Shown here: piece by piece, positions 8,935 through 17,453 of the stretch
How the letters are laid out: the number at the start of each line of letters is the position of its first letter
Position numbering within the stretch: the first letter of the stretch is position 1
The notes under the pieces: generated by a model
Seen by the model: the letters and a program-made list of their open reading frames with translations, nothing else
The model's database searches: none
Told to the model about the DNA's origin: nothing
Position numbers and translations under genes: made by a program
From: Pseudomonas sp. LS-2
GTDB lineage: Bacteria > Pseudomonadota > Gammaproteobacteria > Pseudomonadales > Pseudomonadaceae
DNA: 64,000 bases
Reading direction: 5' to 3'
NCBI RefSeq assembly: GCF_003605735.1
Contig: NZ_QXTJ01000038.1
Coordinates: 254 to 64,253, forward strand

Positions 8935-9681
8935 ATGAGCCAAATCGAATTGAAAGACAAGGAACCGGTGTTCCAGTTGAAGGGCAGCATGCTGGCCATT
9001 ACCGTACTGGAACTGGCCCGCAACAACCTCGAAGCGCTGGATCGTCAACTGGCGGCAAAAGTCGCTCAGGCGCCGAATTTCTTCAGCAATACCCCGCTGG
9101 TGCTGGCGCTGGACAAACTGCCACCCAACGAAGGCGCGATCGATCTGCCGGGGATGATGCGCATCTGCCGTCAGCACGGTCTGCGCACCCTGGCCATCCG
9201 TGCCAACCGGATCGAAGACATCGCGGCGGCCATCGCCATCGACCTGCCCGTCCTGCCACCCTCTGGTGCCCGGGAAAGATCGCTCGATCCGACGGAAGGC
9301 GAAGTGAAGAAAAAGCCGGAAGTGATCGCCAAACCACCCGAGCCGCTGATCAAGCCGACCAAGATAATCACGGCTCCCGTGCGCGGCGGTCAGCAGATTT
9401 ATGCGCAGGGCTCTGATCTGGTGGTGATTTCCTCGGTCAGCCCCGGCGCGGAACTTCTCGCCGATGGCAACATCCATGTGTATGGTCCCATGCGGGGCCG
9501 GGCACTGGCAGGCATCAAAGGCGATACCAAAGCGCGGATTTTCTGCCAGCAAATGGTGGCCGAACTGGTCTCCATCGCCGGGCAATACAAGGTTTCCGAA
9601 GACTTGCGCAGAGATCCTCTGTGGGGGGCCGGGGTACAGGTCAGTCTGTCCGGCGACGTGTTGAACATCACCCGTCTTTAA
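8935..9681 (+). CDS. minC: Septum site-determining protein MinC
   Basis: The 248-residue protein inhibits FtsZ polymerisation away from mid-cell, acting with MinD. The N-terminal FtsZ-inhibiting domain (about 1-110) starts [20 protein letters not shown] linker rich in K/P/E follows. The C-terminal MinD-binding beta-helix carries [24 protein letters not shown] and ends [10 protein letters not shown]. The ATG at 8935 gives the expected N-terminus, though its ribosome site is weak. minD follows after 199 bases. Confidence 0.95.
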   Translation: MSQIELKDKEPVFQLKGSMLAITVLELARNNLEALDRQLAAKVAQAPNFFSNTPLVLALDKLPPNEGAIDLPGMMRICRQHGLRTLAIRANRIEDIAAAIAIDLPVLPPSGARERSLDPTEGEVKKKPEVIAKPPEPLIKPTKIITAPVRGGQQIYAQGSDLVVISSVSPGAELLADGNIHVYGPMRGRALAGIKGDTKARIFCQQMVAELVSIAGQYKVSEDLRRDPLWGAGVQVSLSGDVLNITRL

Positions 9682-9880
9682 CGGATACTGCGCCATTTTC
9701 AAAGCCACTCTGATTCGTCGCGAAAACGATGCAAAGGGAAAGGAAATCCGTTTATTTGTCGGTTTTTCTCGAATCATGATCCCGATACGGGTTCTGGTTT
9801 GCACCGCTGCTCGGGTACCGCTGCGTCATGAGGGGCTCTTCAGGGACAAAAAAGTCCTTTTCCTCTAGGGGTGATTCACC

Positions 9881-10693
9881 TTGGCCAAGATTCTCGTGGT
9901 TACATCCGGCAAGGGTGGTGTGGGCAAGACCACCACCAGCGCCGCTATCGGTACCGGCCTCGCTCTGCGCGGCCACAAAACAGTCATCGTCGACTTCGAC
10001 GTGGGTCTGCGTAACCTTGACCTGATCATGGGTTGTGAGCGTCGCGTCGTTTATGACTTCGTCAACGTGGTCAACGGCGAAGCCAACCTGCAACAGGCCC
10101 TGATCAAGGACAAGAAGATCGAAGGCCTGTACGTACTGGCCGCCAGCCAGACCCGTGACAAGGAAGCGCTGACCAAAGACGGCGTGGAAAAAGTCCTGAT
10201 GGAACTCAAGGAATCCTTCGAGTACATCGTCTGCGACTCCCCAGCCGGTATCGAAACGGGCGCTCACCTGGCGATGTACTTTGCCGACGAAGCAATCGTC
10301 GTGACCAACCCGGAAGTCTCCTCGGTACGTGACTCGGACCGCATGCTGGGCCTGCTGGCCAGCAAATCGCGCCGCGCCGAGCGTAACGAAGACCCGATCA
10401 AGGAACACCTGCTTCTGACCCGCTACAACCCTGAGCGCGTGAGCAAGGGCGAAATGCTGGGCGTGGAAGACGTCAAGGAAATCCTCGCTGTGACCCTGCT
10501 GGGCGTGATCCCGGAATCCCAGGCCGTGCTGAAGGCTTCCAACCAGGGCGTGCCGGTCATCCTCGACGATCAGAGCGACGCTGGCCAGGCCTACAGCGAT
10601 GCCGTCGACCGCCTGTTGGGCAAAGACCGCGAGCATCGCTTCCTGGACGTACAGAAAAAGGGATTTTTCGAACGTCTGTTCGGGGGTAATTAA
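9881..10693 (+). CDS. minD: Septum site-determining ATPase MinD
   Basis: The 270-residue ParA/MinD-type ATPase oscillates on the membrane with MinE and recruits MinC. The deviant Walker A motif KGGVGKTT is at residues 11-18. The switch aspartate region [16 protein letters not shown] is present, and the C-terminus [11 protein letters not shown] forms the amphipathic membrane-targeting helix. It starts with TTG at 9881 behind AGGGGTGA. The stop codon shares a base with the minE start, showing translational coupling. Confidence 0.97.
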   Translation: MAKILVVTSGKGGVGKTTTSAAIGTGLALRGHKTVIVDFDVGLRNLDLIMGCERRVVYDFVNVVNGEANLQQALIKDKKIEGLYVLAASQTRDKEALTKDGVEKVLMELKESFEYIVCDSPAGIETGAHLAMYFADEAIVVTNPEVSSVRDSDRMLGLLASKSRRAERNEDPIKEHLLLTRYNPERVSKGEMLGVEDVKEILAVTLLGVIPESQAVLKASNQGVPVILDDQSDAGQAYSDAVDRLLGKDREHRFLDVQKKGFFERLFGGN

Positions 10694-10947
10694 TGAGTAT
10701 TTTTGACTTCTTTCGTGCCAACAAAAAGCCCAGCACCGCGTCGGTAGCGAAAGAGCGTCTACAGATCATCGTGGCGCACGAACGCGGCCAACGCAGCACC
10801 CCGGACTACCTGCCAGCCTTGCAGAAGGAACTGGTCGAGGTGATTCGCAAGTACGTCAATATCGGCAACGATGACGTGCATGTCGCCCTGGAAAACGACG
10901 GCAGCTGCTCGATTCTGGAACTCAATATCACCCTGCCTGATCGTTGA
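10693..10947 (+). CDS. minE: Cell division topological specificity factor MinE
   Basis: The 84-residue protein stimulates MinD ATPase and drives pole-to-pole oscillation. The N-terminal membrane-targeting and anti-MinCD helix ([30 protein letters not shown]) is followed by the dimeric topological specificity domain. The ATG overlaps the minD stop codon by one base. Confidence 0.97.
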   Translation: MSIFDFFRANKKPSTASVAKERLQIIVAHERGQRSTPDYLPALQKELVEVIRKYVNIGNDDVHVALENDGSCSILELNITLPDR

Positions 10948-10964
10948 TCGAAAAGGCAGTCGCC

Positions 10965-11019
10965 ACGGCGGCTCGTTTGCCATGATCCTTTCGCGGGGTG
11001 GTGGTGAACGAGCCGCCGT
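10965..11019. repeat. Perfect 13-bp inverted repeat downstream of minE
   Basis: ACGGCGGCTCGTT (10965-10977) is inverted at 11007-11019 with a 29-base loop. It lies 17 bases past minE without an immediate U-tract. It could stabilise the min mRNA or weakly terminate it. Confidence 0.7.
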
Positions 11020-11062
11020 TGGCGTTTGTTATGCGCCTGTTTTTTAGCTACGAGACTGATCG

Positions 11063-11698
11063 ATGCCGCTGTCCAATGTTCACATTCTCCATCAGGACGA
11101 TGCCGTACTGGTGGTGAACAAGCCCACCCTGCTGCTCTCGGTGCCCGGCCGCGCCGACGACAACAAGGACTGCCTGATTACCCGTCTGCAGGAAAACGGC
11201 TACCCGGAGGCGCGGATCGTTCACCGGCTGGACTGGGAAACGTCTGGCATCATCCTGCTGGCGCGCGATGCCGATACACATCGTGAGCTGTCTCGGCAGT
11301 TTCACGACCGGGAAACCGAAAAAGCCTACACCGCGTTGGCTTGGGGGCAGCCCGAGCTGGACAGTGGCAGCATCGATCTGCCGTTGCGTTACGACCCGCC
11401 AACCAAGCCGCGACATGTGGTCGATCACGAGTTTGGCAAGCATGCGTTGACGTTCTGGAAGGTGCTGGAGCGGTATGACACCCACTGCCGGGTGGAACTG
11501 ACGCCGATTACCGGGCGTTCGCATCAGTTGCGGGTGCACATGCTGTCGATCGGGCATCCGCTACTGGGGGACGGCTTGTATGCGCATCCCGAGGCACTGG
11601 CGGCGTACCCGCGGTTGTGTCTGCATGCGAGCATGTTGACCTTTACCCACCCGGGGACGGGTAAGCGATTGCGGTTTGAGTGTCCTGCGCCGTTTTGA
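11063..11698 (+). CDS. rluA: RluA-family 23S rRNA/tRNA pseudouridine synthase
   Basis: The 211-residue RNA-modifying enzyme isomerises uridine to pseudouridine, in E. coli at 23S rRNA U746 and tRNA U32. The catalytic motif HRLDWETSG holds the nucleophilic D57. The family motif ITGRSHQLRVHM is near residue 150. It lacks an S4 domain, as expected for RluA. The position after minCDE is the usual Pseudomonas order. Confidence 0.92.
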   Translation: MPLSNVHILHQDDAVLVVNKPTLLLSVPGRADDNKDCLITRLQENGYPEARIVHRLDWETSGIILLARDADTHRELSRQFHDRETEKAYTALAWGQPELDSGSIDLPLRYDPPTKPRHVVDHEFGKHALTFWKVLERYDTHCRVELTPITGRSHQLRVHMLSIGHPLLGDGLYAHPEALAAYPRLCLHASMLTFTHPGTGKRLRFECPAPF

Positions 11699-11790
11699 TG
11701 GGGTTGTGGGGCACGCGGGATTGCTACAGGCGCACTCGCCGCAGCCCGGATTGGCCTGTAAACTCCCGCCATTGCTGTCTGGAGTAACTT

Positions 11791-13080
11791 ATGCGCGAAG
11801 AGTTGAACCAAGGCCTGATCGACTTCCTCAAGGCCTCTCCCACCCCGTTTCATGCCACCGCAAGCCTGGTACAACGTCTGGAAGGCGCCGGTTATCAGCG
11901 CCTCGACGAGCGTGAGCCTTGGCACACCGAAACCGGCGGCCGCTACTACGTCACCCGTAACGACTCTTCCATCGTCGCCTTCAAACTGGGGCGCCTGTCG
12001 CCGCTGATCGGCGGTATCCGCCTGGTCGGCGCTCACACCGACAGCCCCTGCCTGCGCGTCAAGCCGCAGCCTGAATTGCAACGTCAGGGCTTCTGGCAAC
12101 TGGGGGTCGAAGTCTATGGTGGCGCCCTTCTGGCCCCTTGGTTCGACCGCGACCTGTCGCTGGCCGGCCGTGTCACCTTCCGTCGAGACGGCAAGGTCGA
12201 AAGCCAACTGATCGATTTCAAGCTACCGATTGCCGTGATCCCGAACCTGGCGATCCACCTCAATCGCACCGCCAACGAAGGCTGGCCGATCAACCCGCAG
12301 AACGAACTGCCGCCGATCCTCGCCCAGGTGGCGGGCGATGAGCGCGCTGACTTCCGCGCGCTGCTCACCGACCAACTGGCCCGTGAGCACGGCCTGAACG
12401 CCGATGTGGTACTCGATTACGAGTTGAGCTTCTACGACACCCAAAGCGCTGCAGTCATCGGCCTGAACGGCGACTTCATCGCGGGGGCGCGTCTGGACAA
12501 CCTGCTGTCGTGCTTCGCGGGCCTGCAAGCGCTGCTCAACGCCGATGGCGACGAGACCTGCCTGCTGATCTGCACTGACCACGAAGAAGTTGGCTCGACC
12601 TCGGCCTGTGGCGCCGACGGTCCGATGCTCGAACAAGTGCTGCAACGCCTGCTGCCGGAAGGCGACGACTACGTACGCACCATCCAGAAGTCGCTGCTGA
12701 TCTCCGCTGACAACGCCCACGGTGTTCACCCGAACTATGCCGACAAGCACGACGGCAATCACGGCCCGAAACTCAACGCGGGTCCGGTGATCAAGGTCAA
12801 CACCAACCAGCGCTACGCCACCAACAGCGAAACCGCCGGGTTCTTCCGTCATCTGTGCATGGCTGAGGAAGTACCGGTGCAAAGCTTCGTGGTCCGTACC
12901 GACATGGCGTGCGGTTCGACCATCGGCCCGATCACTGCCGGGCATCTGGGCGTGCGCACCGTGGACATCGGCCTGCCGACCTTTGCCATGCACTCGATCC
13001 GCGAGCTGGCGGGCAGCCAGGACCTGGCGCATCTGGTGAAGGTATTGTCAGCGTTTTATGCGAGCACCGAGCTCCCATAA
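11791..13080 (+). CDS. apeB: M18-family aminopeptidase
   Basis: The 429-residue dodecameric-type zinc aminopeptidase removes N-terminal residues from peptides in the cytosol. Metal-binding segments are visible: [43 protein letters not shown] and, C-terminally, [12 protein letters not shown] at 11791 follows GGAGTAACTT. It is a family member of the pepC/apeB type in pseudomonads, monocistronic here, following rluA after 92 bases. Confidence 0.92.
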   Translation: MREELNQGLIDFLKASPTPFHATASLVQRLEGAGYQRLDEREPWHTETGGRYYVTRNDSSIVAFKLGRLSPLIGGIRLVGAHTDSPCLRVKPQPELQRQGFWQLGVEVYGGALLAPWFDRDLSLAGRVTFRRDGKVESQLIDFKLPIAVIPNLAIHLNRTANEGWPINPQNELPPILAQVAGDERADFRALLTDQLAREHGLNADVVLDYELSFYDTQSAAVIGLNGDFIAGARLDNLLSCFAGLQALLNADGDETCLLICTDHEEVGSTSACGADGPMLEQVLQRLLPEGDDYVRTIQKSLLISADNAHGVHPNYADKHDGNHGPKLNAGPVIKVNTNQRYATNSETAGFFRHLCMAEEVPVQSFVVRTDMACGSTIGPITAGHLGVRTVDIGLPTFAMHSIRELAGSQDLAHLVKVLSAFYASTELP

Positions 13081-13093
13081 GCACCCCACATCT

Positions 13094-13511
13094 GTATAGC
13101 CGGCTTGCTGGCGAACGCGATAGGTCAGTCGCAAATAGGTCGACTGACTCCCCGCCTTCGCCAGCCAGTCGGCTCCCACGGACTTCGGCCAGAATAAAAA
13201 GCCCGAACCACACTTCAATCCCGCTTCTGCCGAAGGCGTGGGAGGTCGCCGCGGTGGCGCTCCACCTTGTCGGCGATCTGCCGGGCACCGGCAGTAAGAT
13301 CAGCCAGCTCGCTTCATCAGGCACACCGCATGCGCAGGTTTTGCTGCCGCTGCGCGCCAGATCGCCGACAAGGTGGAGCGCCACCCCGGCGACCTCCCAC
13401 GCCCTCCGGGCAGAAGCTGTTCGACGTCTCCTGCAATACCGCAGCTTTGTGGCCTACCGGGCTTTTTAATTGAGCCAAAACATCGTAGGAGCGCGCTTGC
13501 CCGCGATTGCG
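13094..13511. repeat. Intergenic repeat block
   Basis: The block fills the gap between apeB and the 54-residue gene. It includes inverted GTGGGAGGTCGCC/GGCGACCTCCCAC arms, each beside GTGGCGCTCCACCTTGTCGGCGATCTG-like sequence (about 13239-13405). A single arm of the TAGGAGCGCGCTTGCCCGCGAT repeat lies at 13484-13511. No gene is supported. Confidence 0.75.
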
Positions 13512-13625
13512 GTGGGTCAGTCGACGTCAATGTGACAGACCTTGCGCCTTCGCCAGCAAGCCGGCACACAGAAAACGCGTCCAATCACACACCTGCCACC
13601 TGACCCTCTGAAAAATCCGGCCTAG

Positions 13626-13654
13626 ACTCTCTGTATCTGTCCCCAACAGAGAGT
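13626..13654 (+). promoter_or_regulatory. Hairpin covering the ribosome site of a small gene
   Basis: ACTCTCTGT (13626-13634) pairs perfectly with ACAGAGAGT (13646-13654) across an 11-base loop. The 3' arm holds the purine-rich ribosome site of the gene starting at 13663, so folding would mask initiation. Confidence 0.55.
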
Positions 13655-13662
13655 CAGTCATC

Positions 13663-13827
13663 ATGGACGAGTATTTTTCCCTTCTGATTCCAGTCGTCGT
13701 TGGCATGCTGTTGCTGTGCGTTGGCTTCAGTTACCGCGAGTACCGCAGCGGCGTGGCGTCGATTACGCTGGGTATGCTGCTGATGCTCGGCACCGCCGCC
13801 GTCCAGATCCTGGAAAAGCTCACGTGA
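13663..13827 (+). CDS. 54-residue membrane protein, unknown function
   Basis: This short gene encodes MDEYFSLLIPVVVGMLLLCV-like sequence. It has two hydrophobic segments (about residues 7-22 and 31-47) separated by a charged SYREYRSG turn, so a hairpin in the inner membrane is likely. The codon pattern is consistent with coding and the start has AGAG 9-12 bases upstream. A perfect 9-bp hairpin overlaps that ribosome site. The large MscS-type gene begins 152 bases downstream on the same strand. No family was recognised. Confidence 0.6.
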   Translation: MDEYFSLLIPVVVGMLLLCVGFSYREYRSGVASITLGMLLMLGTAAVQILEKLT

Positions 13828-13979
13828 GGCGATGAAGGCCGCAGTCGTTGGGAGTCGCCGCACAAAATGCTACTCGCCAATGCCAGGCGTCACTCGTAAA
13901 CTCACCAGTCCTGCCTGAACGTCCCGGCTGGCCTCGCGCGGCCGCGTCAGGTGCCTGTCGATTCGAGGTTCATTGCCTG

Positions 13980-16166
13980 GTGATTGTTTCTGCCCGCCTG
14001 TCCGTCCTGCCGCGTCTGTTACTGATTTGTCTGCTGGCATTGTTTCCCTTCGCACTGACTGAGGCCGCGGGTCTTCCTAGTCTGCTGAGCGGTCAGAACG
14101 CCCAGCCTCAGGCGCAGGAACCGCTGGGGCAGTCGCTGGACGAGGTGATTACCTCGCTGGAGAACGATCAACAGCGCAGCAAACTGCTGGATGACCTGAA
14201 GAAGCTGCGCGATGCCACCAAAAAGGCCCAGCCCACTGCCGAGCAAGGCGTGCTGGGGCTGATCGGCAGTACGATGTCCGAGTTCGAAAAACAGTTCACC
14301 GGCGAGGACAGCCCCCTCAGTCGCTGGAGCGATGAGGTGTCGCTGGCGGAGCAGGAGTTGATCGCGCTGATGCTCCCGGCCAACCAGTGGTGGCCGATCA
14401 TCTTCAGCTTTGCCGTGGTTATAGCCTTGTGGAGTCTGCTGGCCGCCGCGCTGATCTGGCTCAGTCATCGAGTGCGCGTGCGCTTCGGTCTGTCCGAAGA
14501 ACTGCCACAACACCCACGTCCCACGGACATGCTGCGCTTCGCTTTGCGTAAACTCGGGCCGTGGCTGATCGCGCTGGTGATCACGGTCTACCTCAGTTAT
14601 TCCCTGCCGCCGTCGCTGGGGCGCGACCTGGCGATGGTCCTGGCCTACGCGCTGGTTGTGGGCACGTTGTTTTCGGCGATCTGCGTGATTGCCTTCTCGC
14701 TGCTCGACGGCCCGCACCGGCATCAGGCGTTGCATATTCTGCGACATCAGGCGTTTCGTCCGCTGTGGTGGATCGGCAGTTTTGCCGCCTTCGGTGAAGC
14801 GCTCAGCGACCCGCGACTGGTGGCGAGCCTTGGCGTGCATCTGGCGCACACCGCCGCGACGCTCGCCAACGTCATGGCAGCTGTCTCCACCGGGCTGTTC
14901 ATCATCCGTTTCCGCCGGCCGATCGCTCACCTGATGCGCAACCAGCCGCTGTCCAGACGTCTCAAGCGCCGTGCCCTGAGCGACACCATCGAGATTCTGG
15001 GCAGCTTCTGGTACTTGCCGGCGCTGGTGTTGGTGGGTGTTTCCCTGTTCGCCACCTTCTTCTCGGCGGGCGACACCAGCACGGCCTTGCGCCAGTCGCT
15101 GATTTGCACCGTGTTGCTGGTGTTGTGCATGGTGATCAATGGGCTGGTGCGTCGACACTCGCAGAAACCCTCCCACGGCCACAAGCGCCACGCCCTCTAT
15201 TCGGACCGCTTGAAGAGCTTCTTCTACACCGTCGCACATCTGCTGGTATGGCTGCTGTTCATCGAACTTGGCCTGCGGGTGTGGGGCCTGTCGCTGATTC
15301 GTTTTTCGGAGGGTGAAGGCCACGACATCAGCGTGCGCGTCATGGGTCTGGCGACCACGTTGATGTTCGCCTGGCTGATCTGGATTCTGGCGGATACCGC
15401 GATTCACCACGCCCTCACCCGTTCGCGCAAAGGCCTGGCCAACGCACGGGCGCAAACCATGATGCCGCTGATCCGCAACGTGCTGTTCGTGACCATTTTC
15501 ATCATTGCGCTGATCGTCGCGCTGGCGAACATGGGGATGAACGTCACGCCGCTGCTGGCCGGTGCCGGTGTGATCGGTCTGGCCATCGGTTTCGGTGCCC
15601 AGTCGCTGGTGGCGGATTTGATCACCGGCCTGTTCATCATCATCGAAGACTCACTGGCCATCGACGATTACGTGGACGTCGGCGGGCATCTGGGGACGGT
15701 CGAAGGGCTGACCATTCGCACCGTGCGCCTGCGGGACATCGACGGCATCGTTCACACCATCCCGTTCAGCGAGATCAAGAGCATTCAGAACTACTCGCGC
15801 GAATTCGGCTACGCGATCTTCCGCATTGCCATTCCGTCGAGCATGAACATCGACGACGCGCTGAAGATGATCCGCGACGTCGGCCAGAAAATGCGCACCG
15901 ATCCGTTGCAGCGCCGCAATATCTGGTCGCCGCTGGAGATTCAGGGGGTAGAGAGTTTCGAGTCGGGCAATGCGATTTTGCGTGCGCGCTTCAAGACCGC
16001 GCCGATCAAGCAATGGGAGGTATCCCGGGCCTTCAACCTGTCGCTCAAGCGCTATCTGGACGAAGCCGGCATGGACCTGGCGACACCGCGCCTGAATGTG
16101 CAGGTCAGCACCAGCGGCGGCAGCGTGAGTGGGATTCGCGGGAAGAAGGACGAGTCGGCGGTGTGA
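13980..16166 (+). CDS. Large MscS-family mechanosensitive channel (YbiO-like)
   Basis: The 728-residue protein has a signal peptide (about 1-29), a periplasmic helical region (about 30-125) and a series of about ten membrane segments. The MscS pore and beta domain follow, with the pore helix in MNVTPLLAGAGVIGLAIGFGAQSLV. The C-terminus fits the MscS vestibule (FSEIKSIQNYSREFGYAIFRI). Such channels release solutes on hypo-osmotic shock. The start is probably GTG at 13980, just ahead of the signal sequence. Upstream extension to 13848 lacks coding character. Confidence 0.85.
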   Translation: MIVSARLSVLPRLLLICLLALFPFALTEAAGLPSLLSGQNAQPQAQEPLGQSLDEVITSLENDQQRSKLLDDLKKLRDATKKAQPTAEQGVLGLIGSTMSEFEKQFTGEDSPLSRWSDEVSLAEQELIALMLPANQWWPIIFSFAVVIALWSLLAAALIWLSHRVRVRFGLSEELPQHPRPTDMLRFALRKLGPWLIALVITVYLSYSLPPSLGRDLAMVLAYALVVGTLFSAICVIAFSLLDGPHRHQALHILRHQAFRPLWWIGSFAAFGEALSDPRLVASLGVHLAHTAATLANVMAAVSTGLFIIRFRRPIAHLMRNQPLSRRLKRRALSDTIEILGSFWYLPALVLVGVSLFATFFSAGDTSTALRQSLICTVLLVLCMVINGLVRRHSQKPSHGHKRHALYSDRLKSFFYTVAHLLVWLLFIELGLRVWGLSLIRFSEGEGHDISVRVMGLATTLMFAWLIWILADTAIHHALTRSRKGLANARAQTMMPLIRNVLFVTIFIIALIVALANMGMNVTPLLAGAGVIGLAIGFGAQSLVADLITGLFIIIEDSLAIDDYVDVGGHLGTVEGLTIRTVRLRDIDGIVHTIPFSEIKSIQNYSREFGYAIFRIAIPSSMNIDDALKMIRDVGQKMRTDPLQRRNIWSPLEIQGVESFESGNAILRARFKTAPIKQWEVSRAFNLSLKRYLDEAGMDLATPRLNVQVSTSGGSVSGIRGKKDESAV

Positions 16167-16181
16167 GATTCCCCGACATCC

Positions 16182-16313
16182 TGTAGCCGTCCGGCTTGCC
16201 GGCGGTGGGCTGCGAAGCAGTCGTAAACCTGAAATCGCCGATGTGTCAGATGCAACGCACTGGCAGGATTACGACCGGTGCCCGGCCGACCGTCCGCAAG
16301 CCGGACGGCTACA
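16182..16313. repeat. REP-type repeat pair, TGTAGCCG variant
   Basis: TGTAGCCGTCCGGCTTGCCGG and CAAGCCGGACGGCTACA form the outer arms around about 95 bases of spacer. It separates the convergent channel and binding-protein genes. Confidence 0.75.
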
Positions 16314-16328
16314 GGGGCGCGGCGTCCG

Positions 16329-17237
16329 TTACGGCGCAGCCGACGCCGTCTTGCTGCCTTCAGCCATCGCCGCAAACCGCGTTTTGTTGGCGGCGTAGTA
16401 AGCGGCGACGACTTTCTCAGGCGAGTTTCCCGGCTCCCGCGCTTCGGACATCATCTTTTGCAGGTCAGCCTGGGGGATGGAGTAATGAGAGAAGAACTGC
16501 GCCACTTTCGGGTATTGCTCGCTGAAGCCTTTGCGGGCCACGACATGAATCTGCTCCACGCCGCCGAACAAGTGTTCCGGATCGTCGAGATAGCGCAGCG
16601 GGTACTTGGCGAACATCCAGTGCGGGCTCCAGGCGTTGACCAGTGACCATTTACCGCGTTTGAGGTTACGGTCCAGCTCGCTGAGCATCCCGCTCTCCGA
16701 AGACGCGACCATCTTGTAACCGACGATTTTCTTTTCGTTGAGCACTTTTTCGGTCAGCTTGTACTGCCCGTTGCCCACTTCGGAGGTGAGGATCTTGCCG
16801 TCGAACTTCTGCGCAGTCCCCGGCTTGTTCAGGTCCGCCAGGCTGGAAACCTCACTGGCTGGCACGATGTCCGGCACCGCCATGCCAATGCGCCCCTCGT
16901 ACAGCACGCCCAGATCTTCGAGCTTGTCCTTGTACTTGTCGTAGAAGGCCTTGTGCGTCCCCGGCAACCAGACCATCGGGATCAGGTCGATATTGCCGTT
17001 GGCCATGGCCTGAAACTGAATGCCAATGTCGGCCATGATCAGCTTGACCGGCTGTTTCAACTGATCTTCCAGCACAACGTTGGCCAGCTTGACGGCAATT
17101 TCGGTGTCCGACCAATTGACCCATCCGATGCGAACGGGCGGCGGGTCTGCCGCTTGAGTCAACAGACTCACCGAGGTCAAGGCAAGCCCTGCCAACCAAC
17201 CAATACGTTTTTTCTTATACGGCGAATAAGCATCCAT
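16329..17237 (-). CDS. Betaine-family ABC substrate-binding protein of the TetR cluster
   Basis: The 302-residue OpuAC-family periplasmic binding protein for quaternary ammonium compounds has a signal peptide ending near residue 29 (LLTQA-ADPP). Family features are IGWVNWSDTEIAVKLAN, AMANGNIDLIPMVWLPG and NAWSPHWMFAKYPLRYL, the aromatic WSPHWMF box forming part of the ligand cage. The start at 17237 gives a normal signal peptide; a longer ORF upstream does not. It is divergent from a demethylase-like flavoenzyme. A TGTACA-type operator region lies between them, so it likely feeds that enzyme. No permease is adjacent. Confidence 0.85.
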   Translation of the reverse strand: MDAYSPYKKKRIGWLAGLALTSVSLLTQAADPPPVRIGWVNWSDTEIAVKLANVVLEDQLKQPVKLIMADIGIQFQAMANGNIDLIPMVWLPGTHKAFYDKYKDKLEDLGVLYEGRIGMAVPDIVPASEVSSLADLNKPGTAQKFDGKILTSEVGNGQYKLTEKVLNEKKIVGYKMVASSESGMLSELDRNLKRGKWSLVNAWSPHWMFAKYPLRYLDDPEHLFGGVEQIHVVARKGFSEQYPKVAQFFSHYSIPQADLQKMMSEAREPGNSPEKVVAAYYAANKTRFAAMAEGSKTASAAP

Positions 17238-17357
17238 CGTGCATCTCCCCTGTCGTGTATGGGTGTTTCCGGGTGTGGCAGTGAAAGTGGTGAATCGCCA
17301 GTCTTGGCCAGCTGATCGGCCGATAGTAGCCACACAAGGAGTGTGGGCGCAAGGGAA

Positions 17358-17397
17358 ATGTACACATGCGTCATCGACGCTTGACACACATGTACAT
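17358..17397. promoter_or_regulatory. Candidate TetR operator in the divergent betaine promoter
   Basis: ATGTACA (17358-17364) and TGTACAT (17391-17397) are the ends of an imperfect inverted repeat with 16-base arms that match at 13 of 16 positions. The same ATGTACA/TGTACAT core lies upstream of the TetR gene at 21231-21248. Confidence 0.6.
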
Positions 17398-17453
17398 TCC
17401 TCCTAGTTTTGCCTCAAACCAAGCCTGATGTTCCCCTCCAGGAGCGCACCACG

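Noticed and set aside
13094..13511. CRISPR-like repeat spacing
   Set aside because: The copies are inverted and irregular, not direct repeats with uniform spacers.
14019..15455. 478-codon minus-strand ORF opposite the MscS gene
   Set aside because: Antisense shadow of a clear membrane channel gene, rich in Gln, Arg and His with no recognisable fold.
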